This document shows, piece after piece, positions 21,401 through 27,351 of a stretch of DNA of 58,000 bases; positions within the stretch are counted from its first letter, which is position 1, and every line of letters begins with the position of its first letter. The notes beneath the pieces were generated by a model. The model was not told the origin of the DNA. It ran no database searches and saw only the letters and a program-made list of their open reading frames with translations. A program made the position numbers and the translations under genes. Source of the stretch: Owenia fusiformis (taxonomy: Eukaryota; Annelida; Polychaeta; Sabellida; Oweniidae); NCBI GenBank assembly GCA_903813345.2, contig CAIIXF020000691.1, positions 1 to 58,000 on the forward strand. Reading direction: 5' to 3'.

Positions 21401-24400
21401 ATACAAAGGAACTGATGTTATGATTGAAGATAACAGGATGGAATATAATGGTGGTTCATCAAATCTAATAGATTTACATCCATTATACTATGCATACAAT
21501 TATCGAAATGTCATAAGTAACGTTCACATTGTCAGTAATGAATTCTTGGGAAACACATATCAAACAATGGTTTACCTACATCCAGACAACGAAGTGAATA
21601 ACCGCGGTACCCTAACAGATAACGTATTCACTGATAACGTGGCCTCGCAAGGCATTATAAGGATAACGTCGGGAAATTATTCAATACATTACAATCTACT
21701 TGAAAACCCATCAAGCGTGTACGAGCTTTATGCTGCATATGATGGCGAAGATATCATAAATGCTACGTACAACTGGTGGGGAAGCGCAGTAGAAGCATAT
21801 GCTGATGAACGCATATTTGATAAAGCAGATGCATTTAATGCTGCAGAGGTAGTTTACATTCCAATGTTATCAGGGAAAGTATTTACATGCTTGGCTGTGA
21901 ACAACTGTTCTAACCATGGCGAATGTGTTAGACCTGATAGATGTCGTTGTGATGATGGCTGGCAGGGGGCAGAATGTAATAAAGTCTCATGCAAGCAGGT
22001 AAGATAGAATTTCCTATTTGGCATGAGGCATTGTTACTTTTAACGTTGGATTATGGTTTGAGATAGTTGTATAGGTGTTTATTTCGTTATAACTGATGTA
22101 AACTTCTTTTTCTTGCTCTTACTGTGTACAATTTTTGGTACTTATCGTAGGCACAGTTGTTTAAGGGTCACTTTTTTCTTCGATAGCTTTTTTAATTTTC
22201 AGTATTATCAAAAAACTGATTACATGTTTGAAATATAGAGTAAAATCCTGACATACAAAACATGTTTAAGGAATATCTCTTATTTATAAATATTATAGGC
22301 GTTCATGGTATTCGTAACGAATGGTTGACTAATGCAGACGTGTGCACTGCTAATTTGGAAATTGTTTGGTAATGATAACGACTGCATTTAAGACCCTTTG
22401 TTTTAAATTGAGTTGTATGTATACTTGAAAAGATTCATACACTGTATGTACAATATATTGTTAGGGTCGCAGGACCATTGCATTGTTACCCACAGTTGAT
22501 TAGGAGCCATAGTATTTTAACATGTGCAGCTATATGGTCACACTGCCGCCTTTTTTAACGTTTTTCTCAGTTGCATGCCTCCCGAAGCATCTTTGGAGTG
22601 CATGTAAATTGTTCTTCAGATTTTTAAGGGCCTCTGAGATGGTGGTTTGGGCCTCTTGAAACGATTAGAGACCTACCTACTCTCATCACATCCCCCACAT
22701 TCGGACGCCACCTTTTCATATCCTCTTGAACATAACCTCTGACCATTTCAAGAGAATTGAGTTCACAACCCTTGACGGATGAATGCTTTTTTTGTATTTG
22801 ATGATTGGTCAGTTGTTGCACTCCATCTGGATTGTAATGGTGGCAGCATGGCCCTGAAGGCCTTTGACATTTTTTAAGTTTTTACTTTTAAGTGAACATT
22901 CATATTCACAAGCCATGTTGCCATTTCTGAACAAATATGAAACAAAATGATGAACTATGAATTTGCGTCGCCCATGCTATGTATGCCTATAATATCAAAA
23001 TATTACGAGATGATCCTTTTAATTGAATCTTGTGCTTAAATTTGCTCTATAGGTATCTGACTGTTATGGTAATGGCAACTGTGTTGGACCAAACGTTTGC
23101 GAATGCACTGGAGGTTGGACTGGAGAGACCTGTGCTGATGCAACATGTTACAATGTGAACAATTGTTCAGGAAGAGGATACTGTTTGCAACCAGACGCAT
23201 GTTCATGTTTTCCTTCATATGATGGGACTGACTGCTCGAAATGTGAAGAGTTGTATTGGGGTCAGGATTGCGAGCCATGCCCGCCATGCGTCAATGGATA
23301 CTGTGATAAGACATCAGGTGGTCTTAATTAACTCAACTAAACGTGTCGACTTGCTTCCATACGAAGTCACATGTATCACTTAAACAAAATCACGTTTAGG
23401 AAATATCTCAGCCCTTCGAATGTATTATGTATTATACATGTTTTATGTATTTTTAATTCAGGTGGATGTACATGTTCATCTGTGAATTGGGCCGGAAAAC
23501 TATGCAATGAGTGCAACATAACATTCTATGGACCATACTGCTTGCCTATCCCTACTGTTCTACTAGTTGCTCCGTCAACAGGACCTGATATAGGTGGCAC
23601 TGTGGTCAACGTAATCGGGCACAATTTTGAGAACAGTAGTGATGGTCAGTATATATGCCGTTTTGGTAATATCGATGTAATTGGTCAGTGGGTATCACAT
23701 GAACAAGTACGTTGTGTAAGTCCTAAGCAAGTCGGTGAAGTTGCTGTGAATGTTGGAAAACCAGAAGGCGAATTTACAAACGAAAGAGTAAGTATTCTTA
23801 CTCTATGTATAGAATGCATTTCATTGAATGCAGAGATAATGAATTAATACCTTTTTTAAACAAACATCTAGCTTGTATTCAAGTACAACCATACCTGTCA
23901 AAGATGTGTTTGTGGGCCAAATGAAAACCCACCTCATGGGATTTGTTTGTTTGGACAATGTTCATGTATTCTACCATTAATCTGGCGTATTCCTTATTTT
24001 AGGTTACATTCAAGTACCACCCTACATGTCCAAGCAGTGCCTGTGGACGAAATGAAACCTCACCTCATGGGATTTGTTTGTTTGGACAATGTTCATGTAT
24101 TCTACCATTAATCTGGCATATTCCTTATTTTAGGTTACATTCAAGTACCACCCTACATGTCCAAGCAGTGCCTGTGGACGAAATGAAACACCACCTCATG
24201 GGATTTGTTTGTTTTGACAATGTTAATGTATTCTACCATTAATCTGGCGTGTTCCTTATTTTAGGTTACATTCAAGTACCACCCTACATGTCCAAGCAGT
24301 GCCTGTGGACGAAATGAAAACCCACCTCATGGGATTTGTTTGTTTGGACAATGTTCATGTATTCTACCATTAATCTGGCGTAGTCCTTATTTTAGGTTAC

Positions 24401-27351
24401 ATTCAAGTACCACCCTACATGTCCAAGCAGTGCCTGTGGACGAAATGAAAACCCACCTCATGGGATTTGTTTGTTTTGACAATGTTCATGTATTCTACCA
24501 TTGATCTGGCATATTCCTTATTTTAGGTTACATTCAAGTACCACCCTACATGTCCAAGCAGTGCCTGTGGACGAAATGAAAACCCACCTCATGGAATTTG
24601 TTTGTTTTGACAATGTTCATGTATTCTACCATTGATCTGGCATATTCCTTATTTTAGGTTACATTCAAGTACCACCCTACATGTCCAAGCAGTGCTTATG
24701 GATGAAATGAAAACCCACCTCATGGGATTTGTATGTTTGGACAATGTTAATGCATTCTACCATTAATCTGGCATATTCCTTAATTTAGGTTACATTCAAG
24801 TACCACCCTACATGTCCAAGCAGTGCTTGTGGACGTAATGAAACACCACCTCATGGAATATGTTTGTTTGGACAATGTTCATGTATTCTACCCTGGGAAG
24901 GAGAGTCGTGTCAGGATATTGTAATTGCTCCATTGTTTAAAGAGGTTAATCTCACCTCTGCCCGGGAAGGGAAGAGATATCAAGCTCAAATGGATATAAA
25001 AAAGGTACTGTATAATTGAGTATAAATTATGCATAGAGTACATATGCAAATTCATTCCATATAATTGTATAGTATATATATTATAGTAATTGTTGTATTA
25101 AGCTCTTAAAGTTTCAATGGATAAATTACAAATATGTAACGATAACTATAAGGCATCGTTTTCATCACGTTGATATCATTGCAGGGAACTAGACCAGTAA
25201 CATGGCAGCTGCTGAATGGGCCTTCAGGAATGTCTCTTGATCCAAGATCCGGTTTATTGATTTGGCTTAGGACTGTGGCACAGAAAGAACCTTATGTAAG
25301 TACAAGATGGGGTGTACCGTGATACAAAGTTAAAAGGTTATTATGCCATCAATTGGTAGCTTGTATCCTTGATAAAACGAGGAAGAGCGGGTAACAATTA
25401 ATTTATCCCCTAGTTGTGATGCAAAATGAATACTAATAACTGTTTTTGAAGTTAGAGATTATGCACTGCTCGTGTAAGATTACTTTTTATATTATTGAAA
25501 CATTATTCCAAGATATGAGTATGAGATATGAGAGAAAAATTCTGTCACTGAAAGGCGGGCCGTCTATTTACAAATCCGCCGTGTCTTTGTATCACATCAT
25601 ATCTCATCACATCACGTCTCAGTGATTTGATTCTGCAAAGCATAGGATATTTTTGACATAGTATGTACTGTAAACATGAGCTTAACATAAGAATAATGCA
25701 TCTTAGTCAATGAGAATTTCGTATAACAATCGTTGATAGCTATCATATTAAAGACCCATATTAAACACTCTCCGTATTTATTAAAAGAGCTTATTAAATA
25801 TGAAGTCTGCATGATAGTGAGAGGAATTTTTTCCTTTCTGTTAAGGACGTCCGCATGCGGGTAGAAAATGCTATTGGTTCAGACATCTACAACTTTAAGC
25901 TGAACATCCCATTAAGCTACAATGGTACAGTGACGTCAGTGTCTGTCAATGGTATTTTACCACAACCTTCGGAAGTCTACATTTATGGTTACGTTGACCT
26001 TTTTGAAGAGGAATGGGACAATAAAAGAGGAACAGTGCTGGTGCACATTTGGTAACTTATATTTACAATTAGATAGAGGTACTGCATATAGATAACATAA
26101 GAATCAATCACTAATATATCTCTGTTTCGTCGTGTGTAGCTTTTCATTGTTAAAGGTCGTCATAATGAAGAAACAAATCCTCATTATTGAACCTTGCCGA
26201 GGTTGTTGTCAGGGTATTCGTTTTAGAGCAGAAGGCTTTTATTTTACTATATTGACTTGAGCAATATGTGACGCTATGGTTGCGGGCCTTAGTCGCGGGC
26301 TAAAATGGATATATCAGCCTGGTATTGTTTTCAGAAAAATGAGATATCCATATAGTGCGTATAATTTTTGCTTCGGGGACAGTTTTTACTATTTCAGCCC
26401 TTTGAAATGATATTATTGTTATATTATCCAAAACAATAATCTCTTGTAACTTCCCGTTGTTGTTTAAGGAATTCACGATTTATACATGGGCTAATAATGT
26501 ATCATTCTAATTGTTTAAATTTATCTTTAAAATGTTTCCTTGTCAAAGTCCCTCTTCGTAAATTCTTTTCTCATTTGTACTTGATATTAGCGTAAAGAAC
26601 AAAGGAAGAATTCGTAAAATACCGGCACTTACCGATCTGGTAGAAAGAGGCCGCTTTGCAGCAGTCTATTACCCGAATCCTGCAGACAGTGGTTTATTCG
26701 AAGTTGTAAGTAAAAGCAACCATATTTCACATTGCCAAATTAACATTAATTCCAATATTGTTCATTTATTGCTATATAATTACACATTTATATTTTTTGA
26801 CAGGGTGCCCGACACCCGTCTGAAGACAGGTGTACTAATCAAGCCCAATGGACAGTGCTGGGGGTGCAAGTGCAGCCTGCAAGTGCCTATCACAGACGAT
26901 TTTTAGATGATAGCAAGTTGACAAAAGTGGCTCAGCTTGTTAATACTGGCTCTCTGCCACTATATAACATAACGGTTCAGGTATACAATAGTTTTGAAAT
27001 TACATAAACTAAAAAAGGTTGTATATAACTCAGCTGTATAACAATATTGAAGCTTTAATAGCTTTAAATTCTAAGAACTATATTATATCTTAATGGTCAG
27101 TAAATTCACGTATGTCTTGATTAATAGACAGCAATTTTGTGGTTTAAAGGTGACAGCATGATTTTCAGTATTCAGTAGGTTTAAGTAAACATTATATCCA
27201 ATTGAATGTCCAATTAAAAGTAATTTAGAAATCCCTGAAAGGTTACCTCAATGTTATGAATTATCCGTTTAAGTTGAGAGGATTTGGACCACCTCTTAGA
27301 AGTCTTGTCGTCAGACCAAATAAGGGACAAATCATAAGATATCTCAACTAG
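6354..27351 (+). CDS. Giant bark/anakonda-like multidomain extracellular protein, copy 1 (truncated at duplication junction)
   Basis: Spliced coding sequence of about 3,066 residues. Order: signal peptide (1-24), FAMeT-like domain (26-170), F5/8C (172-323), beta-helix unit 1 (324-about 830), unit 2 (about 830-1350), unit 3 with SRCR (about 1350-1970), unit 4 with PAN (about 1970-2525), EGF-like domains, IPT/TIG (about 2670-2755), a further EGF, then Ig-like modules. The exon starting at 27229 is cut at 27323; the frame then reads KGQIIRYLN and stops at 27349-27351. All exon phases agree except for one GA donor at 19606. Beta-helix repeats with leader cassettes and SRCR are the hallmark of bark beetle/anakonda, a tricellular-junction protein of insects. 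FAMeT, F5/8C, PAN and IPT are extra here. The protein is probably secreted in this truncated copy. Orthology is inferred. Confidence 0.8.
6861..7058. mobile_element. hAT-like MITE with TTTAGACC flanks
   Basis: TTTAGACC occurs at 6861-6868 and 7051-7058. Between them lie imperfect inverted ends: AAGGGCTTATTTAATACCCG at the left and, read in reverse, CAAGGGCGAACGTAATACCC at the right. The 182-bp core has no coding potential. An 8-bp target duplication fits the hAT superfamily, but if the terminal C belongs to the element the duplication is 7 bp. Confidence 0.65.
7155..7472 (-). mobile_element. tRNA-derived SINE
   Basis: Read on the minus strand, the head (7472 to about 7390) starts CCACCCGCTATGGCTCAGTG and has an A box (TGGCTCAGTGG) and B box (GGTTCGATTCC) like a tRNA gene. 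An unrelated body of about 230 bp follows and ends in an (ATA/ATT)n tail at 7155-7172. This is a polymerase III retroposon, not a functional tRNA: the anticodon-arm region is not convincing and the body is attached. The body family was not recognised. Confidence 0.8.
8231..8533 (+). CDS. Giant gene: FAMeT-like domain, first exon
   Basis: Phase-1 exon (GTQETLTV to IGWTNG). Motifs such as [19 protein letters not shown] and [11 protein letters not shown] match the farnesoic acid O-methyltransferase-like fold (Methyltransf_FA). In secreted animal proteins this module is generally treated as a binding domain and no catalytic role should be assumed. Strong donor AATG|GTGAGT. Confidence 0.85.
8534..9439 (+). 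other. Giant gene intron 4, with decayed exon copy
   Basis: AT-rich. It contains a decayed duplicate of the next exon at 9231-9358. Nothing else recognised. Confidence 0.6.
9231..9358 (+). pseudogene. Decayed duplicate of the FAMeT second exon
   Basis: Begins at a TCGATAG acceptor and reads [20 protein letters not shown] before a stop, against [20 protein letters not shown] in the working exon at 9440. Further along it still resembles the working exon ([11 protein letters not shown] against [11 protein letters not shown]) after a small deletion and frame change. No donor was found. Confidence 0.8.
9440..9574 (+). CDS. Giant gene: FAMeT-like domain, second exon
   Basis: Phase 1 to phase 1, from TTTTCATAG to GATA|GTAAGT. 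It encodes [20 protein letters not shown] through [10 protein letters not shown], the C-terminal half of the FAMeT-like fold with its glycine-rich GKG and the WxF strand. FAMeT is therefore a symmetrical 1-1 module that could be shuffled as a unit. Confidence 0.85.
9778..10931 (+). CDS. Giant gene: F5/8C (discoidin) domain, three exons
   Basis: Exons 9778-9870, 10387-10628 and 10809-10931 carry one F5/8 type C domain. It runs from [13 protein letters not shown] through [43 protein letters not shown] and [11 protein letters not shown] to RMELYGC. Conserved landmarks are the first and last cysteines (disulfide), PWLQVDL and YSVDGTNW. Discoidin domains bind glycans or lipids at cell surfaces. 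Phases are 1, 1, 0, 0. A short linker ([17 protein letters not shown]) leads to the first beta-helix unit. Confidence 0.93.
10190..10270 (+). mobile_element. tRNA-like SINE head fragment
   Basis: Within the F5/8C intron, CGTAACCACGAGGTTGCGAG followed by TTCGAGACGC has the form of a tRNA T-arm with a B box (GTTCGAGAC), preceded by GTTAGAGC as in a D arm. The A box is degenerate and no convincing body or tail follows. Confidence 0.45.
10932..11464 (+). other. Giant gene intron with two extra copies of the next exon
   Basis: The first part is plain AT-rich sequence; the second part consists of two pseudo-exon units (11169-11464). Confidence 0.6.
11169..11603 (+). repeat. Three tandem copies (148 bp) of a beta-helix leader exon
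   Basis: Units start at 11169, 11317 and 11465, exactly 148 bp apart, each preceded by ATTTATAG. All three encode [11 protein letters not shown]-like and RP-GTLTI-PG residues. Unit 1 is in frame but hits a stop after KPGKK. Unit 2 lacks one G at its start and is out of frame. Only unit 3 runs on to a donor at 11603. The duplicated block includes the intron end and acceptor (CCTATAATACATGTATCTAC). Confidence 0.9.
11465..11836 (+). CDS. Giant gene: beta-helix unit 1 leader cassette, two exons
   Basis: Exons 11465-11603 and 11729-11836. The first encodes [20 protein letters not shown] and ends FEVHG; the second encodes [19 protein letters not shown] and [11 protein letters not shown] hydrophobic strand with P/EPGV, a phase-1 intron after a Gly, then a W(S/G/A/E)G(I/L) strand is the pattern seen at all four beta-helix leaders in this protein. 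Confidence 0.85.
11837..12190 (+). other. Giant gene intron before beta-helix 1
   Basis: 354 bp, GTAGGT to CTCTCTGTAG. No element seen. Confidence 0.6.
12191..13546 (+). CDS. Giant gene: beta-helix 1 exon
   Basis: A single 1,356-base exon, phase 1 to 1. It encodes a right-handed parallel beta-helix (PbH1-type repeats such as [20 protein letters not shown] and NRNYGLYIY, with many N-F/I-x-N turns), rich in Asn-X-Ser/Thr sites. The helix closes with [11 protein letters not shown] and [16 protein letters not shown], then the leader strand of unit 2 ([27 protein letters not shown]). The donor ATTG|GTAAGT falls at the conserved phase-1 site. Confidence 0.92.
13547..13853 (+). other. Giant gene intron, unit 2
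   Basis: 307 bp; contains two short direct repeats of an AGATAGCATAACAGA-like sequence near 13790-13835 just before the acceptor. Otherwise empty. Confidence 0.5.
13854..13958 (+). CDS. Giant gene: beta-helix unit 2 second leader exon
   Basis: 105 bases, phase 1 to 1. Encodes [20 protein letters not shown] and [12 protein letters not shown], equivalent to the second leader exon of units 1, 3 and 4 and with the same flanking phases. Confidence 0.85.
14070..15721 (+). CDS. Giant gene: beta-helix 2, two exons
   Basis: Exons 14070-15181 (phase 1 to 0) and 15367-15721 (phase 0 to 1). Beta-helix coils include [38 protein letters not shown] and YSSYAIYAY. The second exon opens at the closing element ([10 protein letters not shown]), then [11 protein letters not shown], then the leader strand of unit 3 ([18 protein letters not shown]) with donor AAAG|GTGAGC at the conserved site. 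An intron splits this helix from its NWWG cap, unlike helix 1. Confidence 0.9.
15898..15990 (+). CDS. Giant gene: beta-helix unit 3 second leader exon
   Basis: 93 bases, phase 1 to 1. Encodes [20 protein letters not shown] and [10 protein letters not shown]. In this unit an SRCR domain follows before the helix begins. Confidence 0.82.
16681..16697. mobile_element. MITE end fragment
   Basis: AAATGTGACCAAGGCAT, the right terminus of the GC-rich MITE family without the rest of the element, 40 bp from a complete copy. Confidence 0.6.
16738..16869. mobile_element. GC-rich palindromic MITE, copy D
   Basis: ATGCCTTGGTCACATTTACT at the left and AGCAAATGTGACCCAGGCAT at the right, with CGGCGCCCGGCGGATTGAGT and the matching GC-rich right arm inside. 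About 132 bp. Confidence 0.8.
17359..17814 (+). CDS. Giant gene: SRCR domain
   Basis: Encoded by exon 17359-17505 and the start of exon 17626-19174. Group A SRCR signature: [61 protein letters not shown] and [12 protein letters not shown]. Six cysteines and a two-exon layout are normal for group A. SRCR domains bind polyanions and microbial or host ligands. The module sits between phase-1 introns at its 5' side and inside the leader/helix break of unit 3, so it looks like an insertion by exon shuffling. Confidence 0.95.
17626..19174 (+). CDS. Giant gene: SRCR end plus beta-helix 3 exon
   Basis: A 1,549-base exon entering in phase 1 and leaving in phase 2 (ATAAG|GTAAGG). After the SRCR half it encodes helix 3 ([36 protein letters not shown] and many NNT/NNR turns). 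It closes with [12 protein letters not shown] and [16 protein letters not shown] and begins the unit 4 leader (YYVKRSIYI). Unlike units 2 and 3, the leader strand here is interrupted by an extra intron. Confidence 0.92.
19175..19531 (+). other. Giant gene intron splitting the unit 4 leader
   Basis: 357 bp, GTAAGG to TCCTATAG, phase 2. No element seen. Confidence 0.6.
19532..19605 (+). CDS. Giant gene: unit 4 leader exon with GA donor
   Basis: Encodes [20 protein letters not shown] and GIIVEG, the leader strand matching [17 protein letters not shown] and others. By homology and phase the exon must end GAAG at 19605. The intron then starts GAAAGT, a perfect GTAAGT except for A in place of T at +2. 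No GT donor in the required phase lies nearby. Either a GA-AG intron is used or this donor is damaged. Confidence 0.7.
19877..19981 (+). CDS. Giant gene: beta-helix unit 4 second leader exon
   Basis: 105 bases between ACAATAG and GAAG|GTAAGC. Only the phase-1 frame is open: [20 protein letters not shown] and [13 protein letters not shown]. The same length and flanking phases as the unit 2 cassette support the reading. Confidence 0.85.
20147..20404 (+). CDS. Giant gene: PAN/apple domain exon
   Basis: 258 bases, phase 1 to 1 (TTTCAG to AAAG|GTGGGG). Encodes [46 protein letters not shown] and YDFYERADC. Six cysteines with the C-x3-C and C-K-S-I-E-Y pattern mark a PAN/apple domain, a protein- or carbohydrate-binding fold. 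It sits at the same place in unit 4 as SRCR does in unit 3. Confidence 0.9.
20405..20706 (+). other. Giant gene intron between PAN and beta-helix 4
   Basis: 302 bp, AT-rich, with short overlapping repeats (ACTATTT and TATCAATAA, near 20570-20635). No element recognised. Confidence 0.5.
20707..21998 (+). CDS. Giant gene: beta-helix 4 and first EGF exon
   Basis: 1,292 bases, phase 1 to 0. Helix coils include [40 protein letters not shown] and NQHGAYFRY. It closes with [18 protein letters not shown] and IPMLSGKVF. Directly after comes EGF 1 ([20 protein letters not shown] and [10 protein letters not shown]). No fifth leader strand follows, so this helix is the last of the series. Confidence 0.93.
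21999..23052 (+). other. Giant gene intron before EGF 2, with possible coding relic
   Basis: 1,054 bp, GTAAGA to CTCTATAG. An open stretch on the opposite strand at 22624-22860 is unlike the surrounding AT-rich DNA and is listed separately. Confidence 0.5.
22624..22860 (-). other. Unassigned open stretch in intron
   Basis: On the minus strand the frame reads [20 protein letters not shown], then [17 protein letters not shown] and [18 protein letters not shown] before a stop. It has no start with context, no splice sites and no recognised domain. It could be a fragment of a mobile-element protein or chance. Confidence 0.2.
23053..23317 (+). CDS. Giant gene: EGF 2, EGF 3 and start of laminin-type EGF 4
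   Basis: 265 bases, phase 0 to 1. Encodes [19 protein letters not shown], then [20 protein letters not shown] with [12 protein letters not shown], then [20 protein letters not shown]. Cysteine spacing is that of tandem EGF domains passing into a laminin-type EGF. Confidence 0.92.
23462..23787 (+). CDS. Giant gene: end of EGF 4 and IPT/TIG domain
   Basis: 326 bases, phase 1 to 0. After [17 protein letters not shown] comes a clear IPT/TIG domain: [39 protein letters not shown] and [16 protein letters not shown]. These Ig-like domains are found in plexins, MET-family receptors and large secreted proteins. The last strand (VTFKYHP) is encoded by the next exon. Confidence 0.93.
23872..24919 (+). 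repeat. Eight 131-bp tandem copies of an acceptor plus EGF exon start
   Basis: Units start at 23872, 24003, 24134, 24265, 24396, 24527, 24658 and 24789, exactly 131 bp apart. Each carries TTATTTTAG-type intron end and acceptor, then [18 protein letters not shown] and [15 protein letters not shown]. Units 1 to 7 run into CTACCATTAATCTGG with no donor. Units 3, 5 and 6 have GGA to TGA and unit 7 has GGATGA, giving stops. Only unit 8 continues to a donor. Unit 1 is the most diverged ([20 protein letters not shown]). Confidence 0.95.
24789..25004 (+). CDS. Giant gene: TIG last strand, EGF 5 and start of Ig-like module
   Basis: 216 bases, phase 0 to 0, the eighth and only complete unit of the exon array. 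Encodes [40 protein letters not shown], then [20 protein letters not shown] and [10 protein letters not shown]. Donor AAAAAG|GTACTG. Confidence 0.9.
25185..26051 (+). CDS. Giant gene: Ig-like (He_PIG-type) module, two exons
   Basis: Exons 25185-25295 (phase 0-0) and 25846-26051 (phase 0-2). [33 protein letters not shown] and [20 protein letters not shown] form the W-x-L...P-x-G-M...D-x-x-x-G...W pattern of putative Ig/cadherin-like repeats. A second beta-rich segment starts [20 protein letters not shown]. Confidence 0.75.
25296..25845 (+). other. Giant gene intron in Ig-like region
   Basis: 550 bp, GTAAGT to TTCTGTTAAG. Holds a short run of ATCACATCATATCTCATCAC-like imperfect repeats at about 25590-25615. 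No element recognised. Confidence 0.5.
26052..26590 (+). other. Giant gene intron, phase 2
   Basis: 539 bp, GTAACT to TTGATATTAG. No element recognised. Confidence 0.55.
26591..26980 (+). CDS. Giant gene: beta-sandwich modules, two exons
   Basis: Exons 26591-26705 and 26804-26980. They encode [47 protein letters not shown] and [18 protein letters not shown]. The V-x-N-x-G-x-L-x-L-x-N-I-x-V pattern resembles CARDB/NEW3-type beta-sandwiches. No enzymatic motif is visible. Family naming is tentative. Confidence 0.75.
27229..27351 (+). CDS. Giant gene copy 1: exon cut by the duplication junction
   Basis: Opens after TAATTTAG in phase 0 with [20 protein letters not shown] and continues [11 protein letters not shown] exactly as in copy 2 (57156). 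After 27323 the sequence changes and reads KGQIIRYLN and a stop. In copy 2 the exon runs 342 bases. The novel tail is hydrophilic and has no membrane anchor. Confidence 0.85.
   Translation, partial: KSLKGYLNVMNYPFKLRGFGPPLRSLVVRPNKGQIIRYLN

Larger units (their letters stand above)
1..27323. repeat. Large tandem duplication, copy 1 (left end outside window)
   Basis: Every exon, intron and transposon relic here recurs in the same order and orientation about 29.93 kb downstream. Identity stops sharply after 27323 (copy 2: after 57250), inside a coding exon. If this is a simple head-to-tail duplication the unit is about 29,927 bp and copy 1 starts about 2.6 kb left of base 1. Differences found by eye are poly-G length at four places and one A/T substitution. 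I could not run a full base-by-base alignment. Confidence 0.95.

Noticed and set aside
23872-24919. CRISPR-like or satellite array
   Set aside because: The 131-bp units are contiguous without spacers and encode the start of a known exon with its acceptor; this is partial exon duplication.
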